DNA from: Dipteris shenzhenensis
Lineage: Eukaryota > Polypodiophyta > Polypodiopsida > Gleicheniales
Length of the DNA stretch: 64,000 bases
Strand: one strand, 5' to 3'
Assembly: GCA_047967505.1 (NCBI GenBank)
Contig: CM106539.1
Shown here piece after piece: positions 23,141 through 33,700 of the stretch. The notes below the pieces were generated by a model. The model was not told where the DNA came from. It worked only from the letters and a program-made list of their open reading frames with translations, and did no database searches. How positions within the stretch are numbered: position 1 is the first letter of the stretch; each line of letters starts with the position of its first letter. Both the position numbers and the translations under genes were made by a program.

Positions 23141-25168
23141 GGTTGGGGTGGGTATCTCTCCAGCACAATAGTTCGCTCCAGTGTTGGAGAGCATCAGGAG
23201 GAAACTCCTTTTTTGGAGTTATACCAGACTTGACCTTACATCCAGAGTAGTGGTTGTGAACCAAGTGTTGTTGGCTACTGCCTGGTTCGTTTGTTCATGT
23301 TGGTGCCGATCTAGAGAGTGTATCACTCAGCTCAAGAGACCCATCATGAATTTTTTATGAAATAGATTAGATGGCACTAGGCTTGGGAGGCTCTCATTCT
23401 CCCCATGGGGGAAGGGGGTCTCAATATTATTGATCTGGACTTGTAGTGTATGTCCTTGCACTGTAAGATGGTGGTGAGAGGATTGATGCCTGGACAGGAG
23501 CCTTGGAAAGACTTTTTCTTACGGAGCATTCAGTCCTGTACACCTTCTCTTGGGGGAGATTGGATGGACAGCTCGAGATGGACATTTACTTCAGCCCATC
23601 TCAGATCTCCTCCCTCCCCTCTTTGAAAGCTTGGGACAGCTTCAAAGGCACTCTTTGAAGAATTCCACCCTCCTCTTGCGAAGAGATAGACAGGCAGCGT
23701 GTCATGTGGAATGATTGTATATTGGATGAGCATGGCAGATCACTAGGAGTGCCACATTATATGTAGTCATCTGGATGGGAGAGGGGACCTGCCTCCACTG
23801 TGGGGGCCTGGAAAGCATCCAGGAAGCTTCCACACGATCAGATACTCTTATCAGTCAGCCACCTCAGAGGGAATGCAGTTAGGATTCAGCAGATAGATGC
23901 AACCATACCAAGGGAGTAGCTGGAATACATATGACATGCCGATCACATAGTCCACTTGGTTGGGTGCTTTCATGAGGATGGGTATTCCTCTGCAGGTTAT
24001 AGCCATGGGGGATGCATGAGAGGATGCCCTTGTTTCTTAGGTTCAGTCAGGAGGCAGGCTTTATAGATCTTCAGAGGATATTCTTTTTGGGGTTGCCTTT
24101 CAGCCGGTTAGGATCGCAGGTTATTTTGAGTGGGAGAAGGAATCACAATGGTATCTTGATCCTAACACCATTCTTCCGACACTTGGGTCTTGGAGACTCT
24201 GGTTATATGGTGGTTCCCCCATTAGGTCCTTGCAATGGGACCTTGGGGAGTGGATTGATGAAGGGCACCCAGTAAAGAGCATCCCCTTCTTTCGTTACAC
24301 AGTCAGAAATGCCAGGAGATTCCAGCTCAGCAGTAGAGGTTGGAGGCCCTCCAGAGCTCATAATTGGGATAGTTTTAGATTTCTGCAAATGTGCAGAAAA
24401 ACTTTTGGAGAAGGCTCTGGAAATATCTTAGGAATAGAAAAATCACTCTTTTCTTTTGGCTTTCTATTCACACGAGGAATTGCTGTGAACCCATGGAGAT
24501 CCAGGTTTGGGGCTGACCCTACATGTCTTCGATGCCACACAATAGTTGAGTCACTTTAGCACTGCCTTTGGGAGTGCAGACATGCGAGGATGATTTGGAA
24601 GGGTGCTGCTAGAATACTCTGCTTATTTCATAGAGCACCCTTCTTTATGACCCGGGGATCAGTTGCATGGTTGTCTCTTACTGGTCATCAGGTGTTTTTC
24701 AAGGGACATGGCTCAGACTCAATCTTCTTTCTACGATGCCATGTTGTGCAGTCATGTTTTCTCTAGGATGTTCCTTTCACTCCTTTCAGAGCGGCCCATG
24801 CCTCCGTAGACACATCTTGGGAGATTCTAGCTAGTATTTCAGCTTAGCATATTTGGAGGGCCAAATGCACGGAGGCGATGGAGAGTTCTCAGATTCACCC
24901 TTCCCAGACTATGGCCAGAATATGGACTGATACTATACAGACTTTGATGGCCATATGGATGAGCATGCAGGATATTTGAGAGCAGCTACCGCTAGGAGGG
25001 ATTTTTTTTTCAAAGTTTGAAGAGGATCTCCTTTCTTCTCTGAGTCTCCACCCTAGATTTTTGCTAGCTCTTTCTGAGCTGGTTTGTTTTTTCATGCATG
25101 TCATGACGTACTTCTGCATTTGAGCTTGCTCTTGTGGCTTTCGTTCATACTTAATGAAGTAATCTTTT
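23141..25168 (+). pseudogene. LINE-A ORF2 C-terminal region and 3' end
   Basis: Frame-shifted C-terminal part of ORF2. Recognisable pieces include FFLRSIQSCTPSLGGDW, the zinc-binding TCLRCHTIVESL...HCLWEC region (about 24515-24580) and HIWRAKCTEAM (about 24848-24880). The 3' end is ACTTAATGAAGTAATC with only a weak A tail. A TAG at 24845-24847 stands where LINE-B has TGG. LINE C-termini of this sort bind element RNA. Confidence 0.8.
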
Positions 25169-25176
25169 AAAACCGA

Positions 25177-25439
25177 TAATCATAACGATACCGATACATA
25201 GAGAGAATTCTCTGAGCTCATGGCAAGGGTAGAGAGTATTGGAAACGGGCAAGTCAACCCTTTAGTATTGGAATATGAAAAAAGCAATAATCATAATGAT
25301 ACCGATACATAGAGAGAATTCTCTGAGCTCATGGCAAGGGTAGAGAGTATTGGCAGGTCAACCAATGACATAATCATAACGATACCGATACATAGAGAGA
25401 ATTATCTGAGCTCATGGCAAGGGTAGAGAGTATTGGAAA
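25177..25439. repeat. Three tandem copies of a 65-75 bp unit
   Basis: Copies start at 25177, 25288 and 25371. Each has TAATCATAACGATACCGATA, then an AGAGAGAAT / GAGCTCATGGCAAGGGTAGAGAG core, with variable spacers (offsets 111 and 83). They directly abut the LINE-A 3' end and may be older sequence into which LINE-A inserted. Confidence 0.85.
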
Positions 25440-25848
25440 CAGGCAGGCCAACCCTTGAGTTGACCACTGAAGTCAATGTTACCATTGACTGTCGTGTAGC
25501 TAGAAGCCTTGAAGAGCTCATTGCAACCTTTACACCCGTGTAGGTTTTGTCCCGATCTGAGTCCGTATGAGAAAGTTATGGCAGAAACCGTCCGTCGAGA
25601 TATCGAGCCCGGAATGTCTTCTATGCCGTGTCTTGCACCCCGGCACCGTCTTGGCCGTTCACCCACACCCCCTCACTTTAATGGACGCTCAGCCCCAACC
25701 CGTGTGTGAGAGTTCTAGCACAAGATCATCGAGAGAGAGTTGGAAATAGAAAGAATGATTGTATTACAAAATGGTAGAGCTCACGCGTCGGTCTCGATGG
25801 TATGGTTGAGGACACTACCTCCCATATATTAGTCATTGGCCGCTAGGC

Positions 25849-26328
25849 ATGGTTGCATGCTCCGACTACCTAGACACTCTTGTGGTGGCGGAGTGGTTAA
25901 TCAACATTAGGAGAATGCCACCACACGAGGTTGGCGGACGGTGGAACAAAAACTTCAATGGGCAGAACTCACACCGCAGAGGTGGGGTAGTGGCGAGGCC
26001 AGCAGGCGGCAGCCTTGCAAATAATGGAAATGGCTCAAATTTCAGATCAACTTCTACAAGCAATGGGAATGGGTGTAAGATAACATGCAATAGGAGTGGC
26101 AGTTCGGCGTTTGTTATAAGGGCACCCAAGGCCGGATGTTTCGAGTGTGGAAAGGATCAAGGGAGGATATTTCAAGTGTGGAAAGATCACTATGCTCATG
26201 ACTGTCCGAGGAAAGATGAGTTTAGTAAGTCATCACGGATGATTGCTATGAAGGCTAAACAGGATTACAATACAAGGTTTGATGTAGAAGAGGACCTAGA
26301 GAACATCATGTTTGTTGTGTTCCCTTGA
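25849..26328 (+). pseudogene. Gypsy-type gag fragment with duplicated zinc knuckle half
   Basis: An open frame of 159 codons, Asn/Gly/Arg-rich in the middle like many gag linkers. It ends in a zinc knuckle disturbed by a small internal duplication: CFECGKDQ, then a near-repeat, then KDHYAHDCPRK. The undisturbed motif would be C-x2-C-x4-H-x4-C. It is followed by EEDLENIMFVVFP. No protease or RT follows, so it is a fragment of an unidentified LTR element. Confidence 0.55.
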
Positions 26329-26329
26329 C

Positions 26330-26924
26330 TCACCTCATATACTTGCACGTGTGAATACGATACATTGCGCGGTGGCCGCGGTGCCAAAGCCTCCGAAAAT
26401 GCAGGTGCAGAAAAAGCAAGTGCAGGAGCCACATGTACTCCAGGTTCCAGAGATTGGAGCCGTAAAATCCGAAAAGCCCAACGTATGCGAAGCCCAGTAG
26501 TGACGCCATGTCGGACGATGAACCAATGAAAGAGTCAGTCTCCCTCAATGAAGGGTCTTTTGAGCGCTAATCCAGGAAACGAGGGTGTAAAGGCTCGCGT
26601 TCTCGCAGGACGACCCTTGGATAATCTCGCACAATGGGATTGACTATGTTGTTGACTCAAGTAAACAAACAGAACAGCTCGTCGAAGGTAACAGGTGGTA
26701 CCACAAAGCTGCACAAAAGGTGTAATCTAGCTTAGTGGGGGTGCTAGGTTAGCAGATGAGCCGTAGCCGGGAGACCAACAGGTCTATAGGACAGCAAAAA
26801 ACCAGTTAATACATCCGTTTCGGGAGGGCACAAGGCAGCTCCCAAGGAGTGCATAAAGTGACTCCAAATTATTATAAAGTACCTACATTGTAGTCTGAAA
26901 ATAAGACAATAAACCACCATGCAT
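26330..26924. other. Unassigned sequence
   Basis: No domain, repeat or exon is recognised on either strand. It may be the eroded continuation of the gag-bearing element to its left. Confidence 0.4.
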
Positions 26925-27870
26925 CAATTTAAGATCGAGGGTCTTTTGGTTTTGATTTAAATTCCTTGATGAGTGCCATGCCCTCATGATATACTGCCCA
27001 TTTTACATCCTTCCTAGCAGACACACCTTGGCTAATTTTGCTGTCTTTTGGGTCACCTGAGCTTATGTGAATTCTTTCGCTATCCATATCTTGGTCCCTT
27101 TCAGCTTGTAGGATTGACGAAGAAGCTTGATTCATACATCCCGTGTGCTAAGTGTAATTACCACATGCCCGCTACAAATTTCTTTCGTCTTTGTCTTCTT
27201 CTGGCCATTCAATGCTAGGGGTGGCTGCCTTGATTTGTGCTAGAGTTGCATTGTAGTATCCTCCTCATTGAACCAGCCTATAGGAAGGCCTCCTATCCAG
27301 ATCTTCCGTGCATTGTTATGCCTGGCTTCTTGCTCCGTAATTTTAGCCTGAATGTCAATATTATTACCTTTGTGTCAACCTCTACTCTCAATTCCTTCTT
27401 GATTGTTTGCACTTCTGTTTGAACAAGCTCCTTGATTGTTGAGACCAATTGGGGAGCTCCTTGATTGTTGAGACCAATTGGGGAGAAGTAACGATTACAG
27501 CTTGCTTTCCCAGTCTTGGATTTGGGCTGCTAAAACTGCCATATGTTATTTTAAATCTCGCACTTCTTGCTGCAAATACAAAATCTGCTCTTGGAGGGCA
27601 ACGATGGGCCCATTGAGGCCCCCCATTGGTATGTCTGTGCATAGGCAGAGGGCATAGAGGCAGCAATGGTAGAGTATAGGAAATTTCTAGCTTGGGTTCA
27701 GGTCGCAAGAGATTTCGAGCCGGTTTGCTCCATTTTGGCCATAATATCTGGCACCCCTAGCTGAGGCTGACCTTTGGGGATGGGCTGGGGGTTCAGCCCA
27801 ACTATGGAGGGAGTGGTTGCAGGTTGGCTGGGCTGGTGGAGAGAAGTGGGTGTTGAATTCATCCTCTACA
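26925..27870 (-). pseudogene. L1-type ORF1 remnant, minus strand
   Basis: Read on the minus strand from about 27862, a Pro/Gln-rich N-terminus is followed by a segment with helical character (EVQTIKKELRVEV), a possible RNA-binding start (RIWIGGLPIGWF) and a C-terminal part with KLKGTKIWIAKEF and KWAVYHEGMALIKEF, ending in a stop near 26929. Frames shift repeatedly. The C-terminal part is homologous to the plus-strand fragment at 28081-28375, so the two are inverted copies. A 29-bp tandem duplication (27426-27483) lies inside. L1 ORF1 proteins bind element RNA. Confidence 0.5.
27426..27483. repeat. 29-bp tandem duplication
   Basis: Two copies starting AGCTCCTTGATTG, at 27426 and 27455, within the minus-strand ORF1 remnant. 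Confidence 0.92.
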
Positions 27871-28080
27871 TATCTTAGTGGTATGGTGCTACGGAAAGAT
27901 GAACTATGACTGGTGGAAAGCGATAATCCTCATCCACATGGATAACCTTGACTATCTGTTAAATAGCAAAGTAGTTTGGCTCTTGTATCACTTCAAGCTT
28001 AAGGCTAATAGACTTACTCATTTGCTGCTCTTTGCTTCTCAACTTATCTTCTTCTCACTCCTTGCTCTATGAATCTTACA

Positions 28081-28375
28081 TTGTGCACTTGATTGGGATG
28101 AAAATGACATAAGCTTCATCACTCGAAAGGGTAACCAGGCATATATTTACTTCAAAGAAAAAAGCTCAAGGGTCAAGATCCTTAGACAAACCAACAAGCT
28201 GAAAGGTACTAGGATTTGGATATCTGAAGAGCTCACTATGACCCAACTCAAACAACGGGAAAATGAACTCATCAAAGTGAAAGAAGCAAGGAAGGAAGGT
28301 AAATGGGCGGTCTACTTAGATGGGCAAGCACTGATAAGAGATTTCAAACCTAAACCCAAAGACTCTGAGTCTTAA
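28081..28375 (+). pseudogene. L1-type ORF1 C-terminal fragment
   Basis: An open stretch ending in a stop near 28374 encodes RIWISEELTMTQLKQREN, KEARKEGKWAVYLDG and ALIRDFKPKPKD. The order resembles the C-terminal domain of L1-type ORF1 proteins. It lies within the Copia-B left LTR region, in opposite orientation to the homologous copy at 26925-27135. Confidence 0.5.
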
Positions 28376-28663
28376 AATAATGTTATTCAGATCACTCTTA
28401 CATAATACCTGAATGTAGTTGTTATGCTATTATAATAATCTGGGGCTGAGTTGTTGTACTCCCCCACAGACTCTCAGTCTCTAACTGATGCTGAAGTTTT
28501 TTGTTTTGTGTATTTTGTCCCATAGACCCGTGAGGTCTTCCAAGGACGTTGATATATATATATTTCTTTCTTTCTCAAGATTCATGACATGGCATCAAAG
28601 CGAAAGTCGGTCTTCTCTCTCCTCTAGTTAAAGTGATACCTCTTAGAGGCAGCAAGGGAGATC

Positions 28664-28984
28664 TTATAGGTTTGCTCTCAGAAGGCTTATTAGAGTGGCT
28701 GACGAGTGACTGTCTATCAGTCTACGAGGAGGTTCCTTTGTGTTGGTATGCTGGTTTGGAGTCTTTTTTGTTTCTATAGTAGCCAAAACTTCTGTATATG
28801 CTGCTGATAAAACCCGTAGCTGAATATAGAGCTCCATCTTCCGGTTCATTGGCAGTTGTTTAAGAGAGTGCCTTTCAGACTGCAAGGTTTCTTGCACTTT
28901 ATGGTTCTTCTGGTGCAGACACTTTTGGTGATGCTCTAGCTCTCTATTATGCTGTGCGATGCATCTCTTCCTAGATGACCACAA
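28664..28984 (-). CDS. Possible coiled-coil exon (unassigned)
   Basis: A minus-strand open stretch rich in Lys, Gln, Glu, His and Leu (RELEHHQKCLHQKNHKVQE, then LKQLPMNRKMELYIQLR) looks like a coiled-coil segment. A CTAG acceptor-like site sits just upstream near 28974-28977. It lies on the same strand as, and about 1.6 kb downstream of, the last motor exon of the kinesin, so it might be a stalk exon; it could equally be leader sequence of Copia-B. No clear donor was found. Confidence 0.25.
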   Translation of the reverse strand: MWSSRKRCIAQHNRELEHHQKCLHQKNHKVQETLQSERHSLKQLPMNRKMELYIQLRVLSAAYTEVLATIETKKTPNQHTNTKEPPRRLIDSHSSATLISLLRANL

Positions 28985-29399
28985 TTTTTCCTTTTTACAA
29001 AGGTTTAGCCAAAGTTTTTAGCTAAGGTTCTCATTTCTAACACGTGGCACTTTAATTCTTTGGCCTTAAGCCCATTTGCAAGGTTTTCTTTCTCAATTAA
29101 CTGTGCTAGTAGAGCCATTTTTTTCCACAGAAGAGGAGAAGAGAAGCACATAAAGATGCTTTAATCTTTCCATTGTTTCTTGAGTCCATATGTACTTTGA
29201 GTTGTAAACCCATTGTGGTTAAAATTGTCACTTGGAAAAGGATAGACACTGCAGGGAAATCTAAAAGCCGGTAAGACCTCCTTGCCATGGCAAAAGAAAC
29301 CATCTATGTGAATAATTTGATGGCATTTATTTTTACACATGGAATATTTCCACTCTTTACTTGCTCGTGTCAAAAGATGTGTGATCATTAGTAAAGGGA

Positions 29400-30060
29400 G
29401 CAAGACTCCTCAAGGCCAATGACAAAGACGACATCGACGATGATGAGAAGGTGCAGTCCATCATTATGCTTCACCTCACGAAGAACCTTGTGTTTGATCT
29501 CAGGATGGAAAAGGTAAATTATATGGAGCCAAAGGTAAAAACTCCAAAATTGCTTTGAAGAGCAAGTTTTACAGTTGTAGTCGGGTGAAGCCTTGGAGCT
29601 CATATTTCTAATCTCGAGAGTATTATGGCTCAACTTGCATCCATCAATTACAGAGTTGATGATAATAATGCAATTGCTGTCCTCCTCAACAGTATGCCAG
29701 CCGAATATGATTCTCTTGTCACTATCTTGAAGAATTTTCCATCATCAACACTTGAAGTGTACGTTGGTTTCTTCTTCCAGGAGGGCTGAAATACACCTGT
29801 TTATCTACATCAACATCCCCCCCAATCTCCGATTCTCAGGCCTTAGCTATGTCAACCAAGACTCAAATTCCTTGCACCTTTTGCAAGAAGAAGGGTACTA
29901 ATAGAGTCAAGATGCTTTAAAAAGGATCCTCAAAAGAAGAAGTGTGGTAAGTCTTGGGAGATGGGTCATCTCACTCGTGAATGTACGAGTGGTAGCAACA
30001 AGGAGGCAAGTAACTTTGTGCAAGCCTCTTCATCAAAGCTACCTGATGGGCTTCTTTAGT
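29400..30060 (+). pseudogene. Copia-B gag fragments
   Basis: Pieces in shifting frames: DDEKVQSIIMLHLTKNLVFDL, then MAQLASINYRVDD and VLLNSMPAEYDSLVTILKNFP, both typical of the Copia gag domain, then a knuckle-like CGKSWEMGHLTRECT. It is closely comparable to Copia-C gag (MTQLASINSLITTDD, LLKSMPEDYDHAVTTLKNLP). No pol follows. Confidence 0.7.
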
Positions 30061-30481
30061 TCAATATTTATGTAAAACCTCATGGTTTAACTCTCCTTGT
30101 AAAAATGGCTACCATTTATAAAGGCATCGTTGTATTCGGAGTCTATGAAATGTAGGGTATGGTAGAGTGGTCCAATGCATGCTAGCATTGAGGGGGCTAT
30201 TGAAATCCTCTACCATGTAACATAACTTAGTGGTATAGTGTTAAGGAGACGTAAACATTGGTGGAAAGGGATAATCCTCATCCCCCAAGATCTCATAGTC
30301 ATGTGGTGTTCTTTGCTTCTCACCTTATCTTTTTCTTCTCACTCCTTGTTCCATGCTGCTTCTGTTGTGTACTATCTAGGTTCATGACAGCAGGTTCGGC
30401 TGAGCAAAGAGAAGAGAAGTTGGCTGGACTGAGTGGAGAGGTGCAGCTGGAGTGGAGCAGAGGTGGGGAGTGCTACGCTGC

Positions 30482-30483
<2 letters not shown>

Positions 30484-30512
<29 letters not shown>
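30484..30512. repeat. GA microsatellite
   Basis: An uninterrupted GA run, followed at once by a T-run and a G-run (30515-30532). Confidence 0.95.
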
Positions 30513-30515
<3 letters not shown>

Positions 30516-30545
30516 TTTTTTTGGGGGGGGCGGGCATCATATTAC

Positions 30546-30707
30546 CTTTTTTCTGATCAAAGATGAAACAAGAGAATTAATTGAGCAGATGTCTTCATTC
30601 ATCTTGTATATCAACCTCCTTCGTGGATCCTTTTTCTGATGATGGAAGCTGTGGATACGCTTTGCTTTGGAAGCATATTTGAGAGTACTCACTGTCTCAT
30701 TGAAATC
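30546..30707 (-). CDS. Kinesin exon 10 (motor end and neck)
   Basis: 54 codons, phase 0. It encodes [17 protein letters not shown] (helix alpha-6 region) and a basic neck, [14 protein letters not shown]. The donor AAG|GTAATA follows at 30545. An earlier possible donor at 30615 would shorten it; I chose the longer form because it stays in phase and extends the neck helix. Confidence 0.75.
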
Positions 30708-33700
30708 CTGTTCCATAGAACATCAAGATAATTGGCTTCTTTTTGCCCCCAAAAGAAAGAAAGTGGAAGATTTATAAATGCTTGATAGCAACATCGAATG
30801 CAATGTTCAGGTCAAAGAGAGTACAGAAGGAAGGGGATGATGTAACAACGAGCCATCTTTTTGAATTTTCAAAATATAGGTGGGAGGAAAAGGAATTCAT
30901 CAATGCAGGATAAAAGTATAAAAAGCAGTTCGGAGAAAAGATAGTAACAAATGGTTGCAAAGTACCTTCTCTGCTGGAGAGACATTGGCCACAAGAAAGG
31001 TGCTGCTGTCTCCTCCGAGAGATTCCTTAAGTAACCATGTGAGAGCAGAGTTACGGTATGAGACAAATGTGCTTCTTGATAAACTAAGAATCACCTGCAT
31101 GGTTGCATTGTAACAAATTGCAACTGTCAGGCTTGATCTTCACTTCTACATCGAAACATTTGGTTTAATTGAGGTTTATGGGTGTGGAGTCCAATTTCAA
31201 CTTGGTGGTTTCATTGGGATTGTTTTGAACAATGGAAATAAAACAATATTTGCATTTATCTTACACTATTTAGTTGAGAAAGAGATTTGTTGATGTATTT
31301 CAATTCATGCTGCCTCTTAATGGATACATTCTGCAATTTCTCACTGCCTGCATCTTCAGATAAGTTCTGTCACTACCTTAAAGCCAGATTTGAACTACAT
31401 TCTCTTCACAAAAAGCATAGCTTAGATAAATAATAGCTTTGAAGTTAAAATAATATTTTGAATGAATAAGTTTGAGGTCTAGTTAAATGAATAAAACCGA
31501 CCAGAAAAATTGGACAGAGGATGTGCATAGTATTGAAGATGCAAAATTGCTTATATCATGAAAAGTTCATAAGAAATTAGGCCTCCCTCCCAGCTACATC
31601 CAACACCTACACACTCTTCTATTCACCTCTCACCCCTTCCAGCTCCTAGGCTTCCAAAGATGACAGCCCCATCTCGTAAAAGTACAGCTTCACCATCCAA
31701 TAGTCAGTGACAAACTCCAAAAGTGACAGTGGAGAAGATGGTTTCAAAAGGCCTTTGTGGAAGGGGAGGTCTTGCCAAATATCGCGGATATAGCACCCCA
31801 GGAGAAGCTCAGCACACTCATCACCAACACAGTCAAATTCAAGTCAAAGTTGGCCAAGCAGAGAAGCAAGAGCCCCTAAATTCCATCAAGGCAACGTCCA
31901 TAGAGTGTGGTGCCGTCAACTTTTTTTTTCCCCAAAGAAAGGTAAATTCTATTAATGCTTTGAAGAAAAACCTTACAAATAGCTTCCAAAAGGAGTTGTC
32001 GATGCAAATACGAAAGAGAAATAGGTTGCCAACTGTAAGGGCACTTGTTTTCAGATCTCTTGGCTCACCGCCTATGGACCAAAATGATACCCTATCTTTA
32101 TAGCCGCTCTCATCCACTATGAATGCTATGGAAAAACACAACATAGAGCAAAATGACATTCATTCAAAATCTTCATCCCTACACACATCTATGCTCAATA
32201 CATCCTCTGGCCACATATCATCAGGAAGCCATACTACCTCTGCCCACTCATCACTCACATGCACTACTAGAGTCCAATAATTTCCGTGAACCACAGAAAG
32301 CAAAATCTCAACATGGAAACCCTCAAATAAAAGGCCACGTATTCCTGGCCCAAGCTCAAGTGATATAATCACTATTCACTTCGACTGCAATAGTAGAAAC
32401 ATCTGAAGCCAGGACTCCAGTGGGATCAACATAGCTCAAATAAATAGAGCAAAATCTCCAGCATCCATATCATGTATCCACAACACAGGAACTCCAAATA
32501 GCCTTACAAATAGACTGAGGGAAAACTCTGATATACACAAGAACCACGTCTCAAAAAGCACAACGCGAGGACCATTTATATCAACAAGACTACCTTTGAA
32601 TCCCTCATAAATCCATGCTCATATATCCCATGACAAGTTCAGTCAAGAACAGCCCAGGATTTCTTTGACTTCAAGTAGCCAACTGGCTTGTATGCCCAAA
32701 CCTGCCACCCTGTAAGAGAGCCTACACCGTGAGCTACACAAGCATCTTATGTAATAGCACCTTGAACTCCATGAAGCCCACTATTCATCACTTACATGCT
32801 TCCCATAGTATCGTCATCACAAGCAAGGCTTCTTCTATAATCAACAATGGGCAAGCTTGTATCAAGATCCTTGAAAACATGAAGTGAGGAAAACACCCGA
32901 CATAGCTTGCCATAACTGGAGCTCTTCTCTGTCGAGGTCCGTGCAGCTGCACCCGTCACCTTCATGAGATTATAGTTGACACTCAGCTTCTCAGCTCATG
33001 GAGCTCATGACCTCTAAACTTGCTTAATAGTGACGCCCATGGTTCTCCAGCTTCCTAGTAGAGACTCCACCCCCCAACAGTCGACCTCTCTTGCAACATC
33101 TAGCTCGCCACAGCTGCCTTTCTAAAGGCTTTCAGCCTGCACCGTCTCCTTCATCTAATACAGCAGCTCCTAGTGAAGGCCACAGTCGACTCTTTCAAGA
33201 CACTCCAACTGAGCTCACGTACCTTCTCCTTCCCCACACAGTAGCGTTGTTCATACTCTGTCCATCAACTCCCAATAATCCACCTCCCATACGGACCCGA
33301 GAAGCTCCCCAAAGCAACAGTCACGCCCTCCAGCCAAGCTCCCAGCCTGTCGCTACAAGCTCACCTTCTCTATCGCCCAAGCCCTAGCACTCCATAGCTC
33401 TCTCCAAAAGCCGCAGCCCACGCCTAGATGGTGAAATGTGACCTGCTAGCAGCTCATGTCGACCGTCTTTGCCTTTGTGTAATGACTTCCAACACCCGTG
33501 TCTAACTCTTGCTCATAGAGCTCATGGATCTCTAAATTGCATAGTAGAGACGCTTCGCCCGTTCAAGCATCTTCCAGCAAGAGTAGTCGACCTCTCCTTC
33601 ATGACGATAGCTGCTCATAGCCCCTCTGCTGCTCTCAGAGCACCCACAACGCCTTGGTCCCCAGTCTCCTACAGAGTCGCCCAAAGCCCGTCGTCTGAGA

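Larger units (their letters stand above)
1105..25168 (+). mobile_element. LINE-A, L1-like retrotransposon, split by nested insertions
   Basis: The 5' part (about 1105-4733) and the 3' part (22343-25168) belong together. The left part stops inside the reverse transcriptase start (GKCPGL motif, then a Phe-Trp-Asp-Gln stretch) and the right part resumes at the same codons. A duplicated target of about 15 bp (4719-4733 and 22343-22356) marks where LINE-B went in. The order is a pyrimidine-rich 5' region, ORF1, endonuclease, reverse transcriptase and a zinc-binding C-terminal region. About 6.4 kb of LINE-A sequence remains. Many stops and frameshifts make it a dead copy. Its outer ends are approximate and I found no outer target-site duplication. 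Confidence 0.85.
27851..30389 (+). mobile_element. Copia-B, gag-only Copia remnant
   Basis: Two related segments bound it. At 27851 TGTTGAATTCATCCTCTAC leads into ATCTTAGTGGTAT...GATAATCCTCATCC, and near 30200 AATCCTCTACCATG leads into the same motifs; both end TTCATGACA. A degenerate iMet primer site (TGGCATCAAAGC, 28590-28601) follows the first. Between them are only gag pieces (29400-30060), with no protease, integrase or RT. The left LTR is much longer because it contains an ORF1 fragment. Boundaries are approximate and no target duplication is clear. Confidence 0.55.

Noticed and set aside
25177-25439. Three repeats considered as a CRISPR-like array
   Set aside because: Units are long and diverged with irregular spacers, in a plant nuclear context next to a LINE end; no associated genes.
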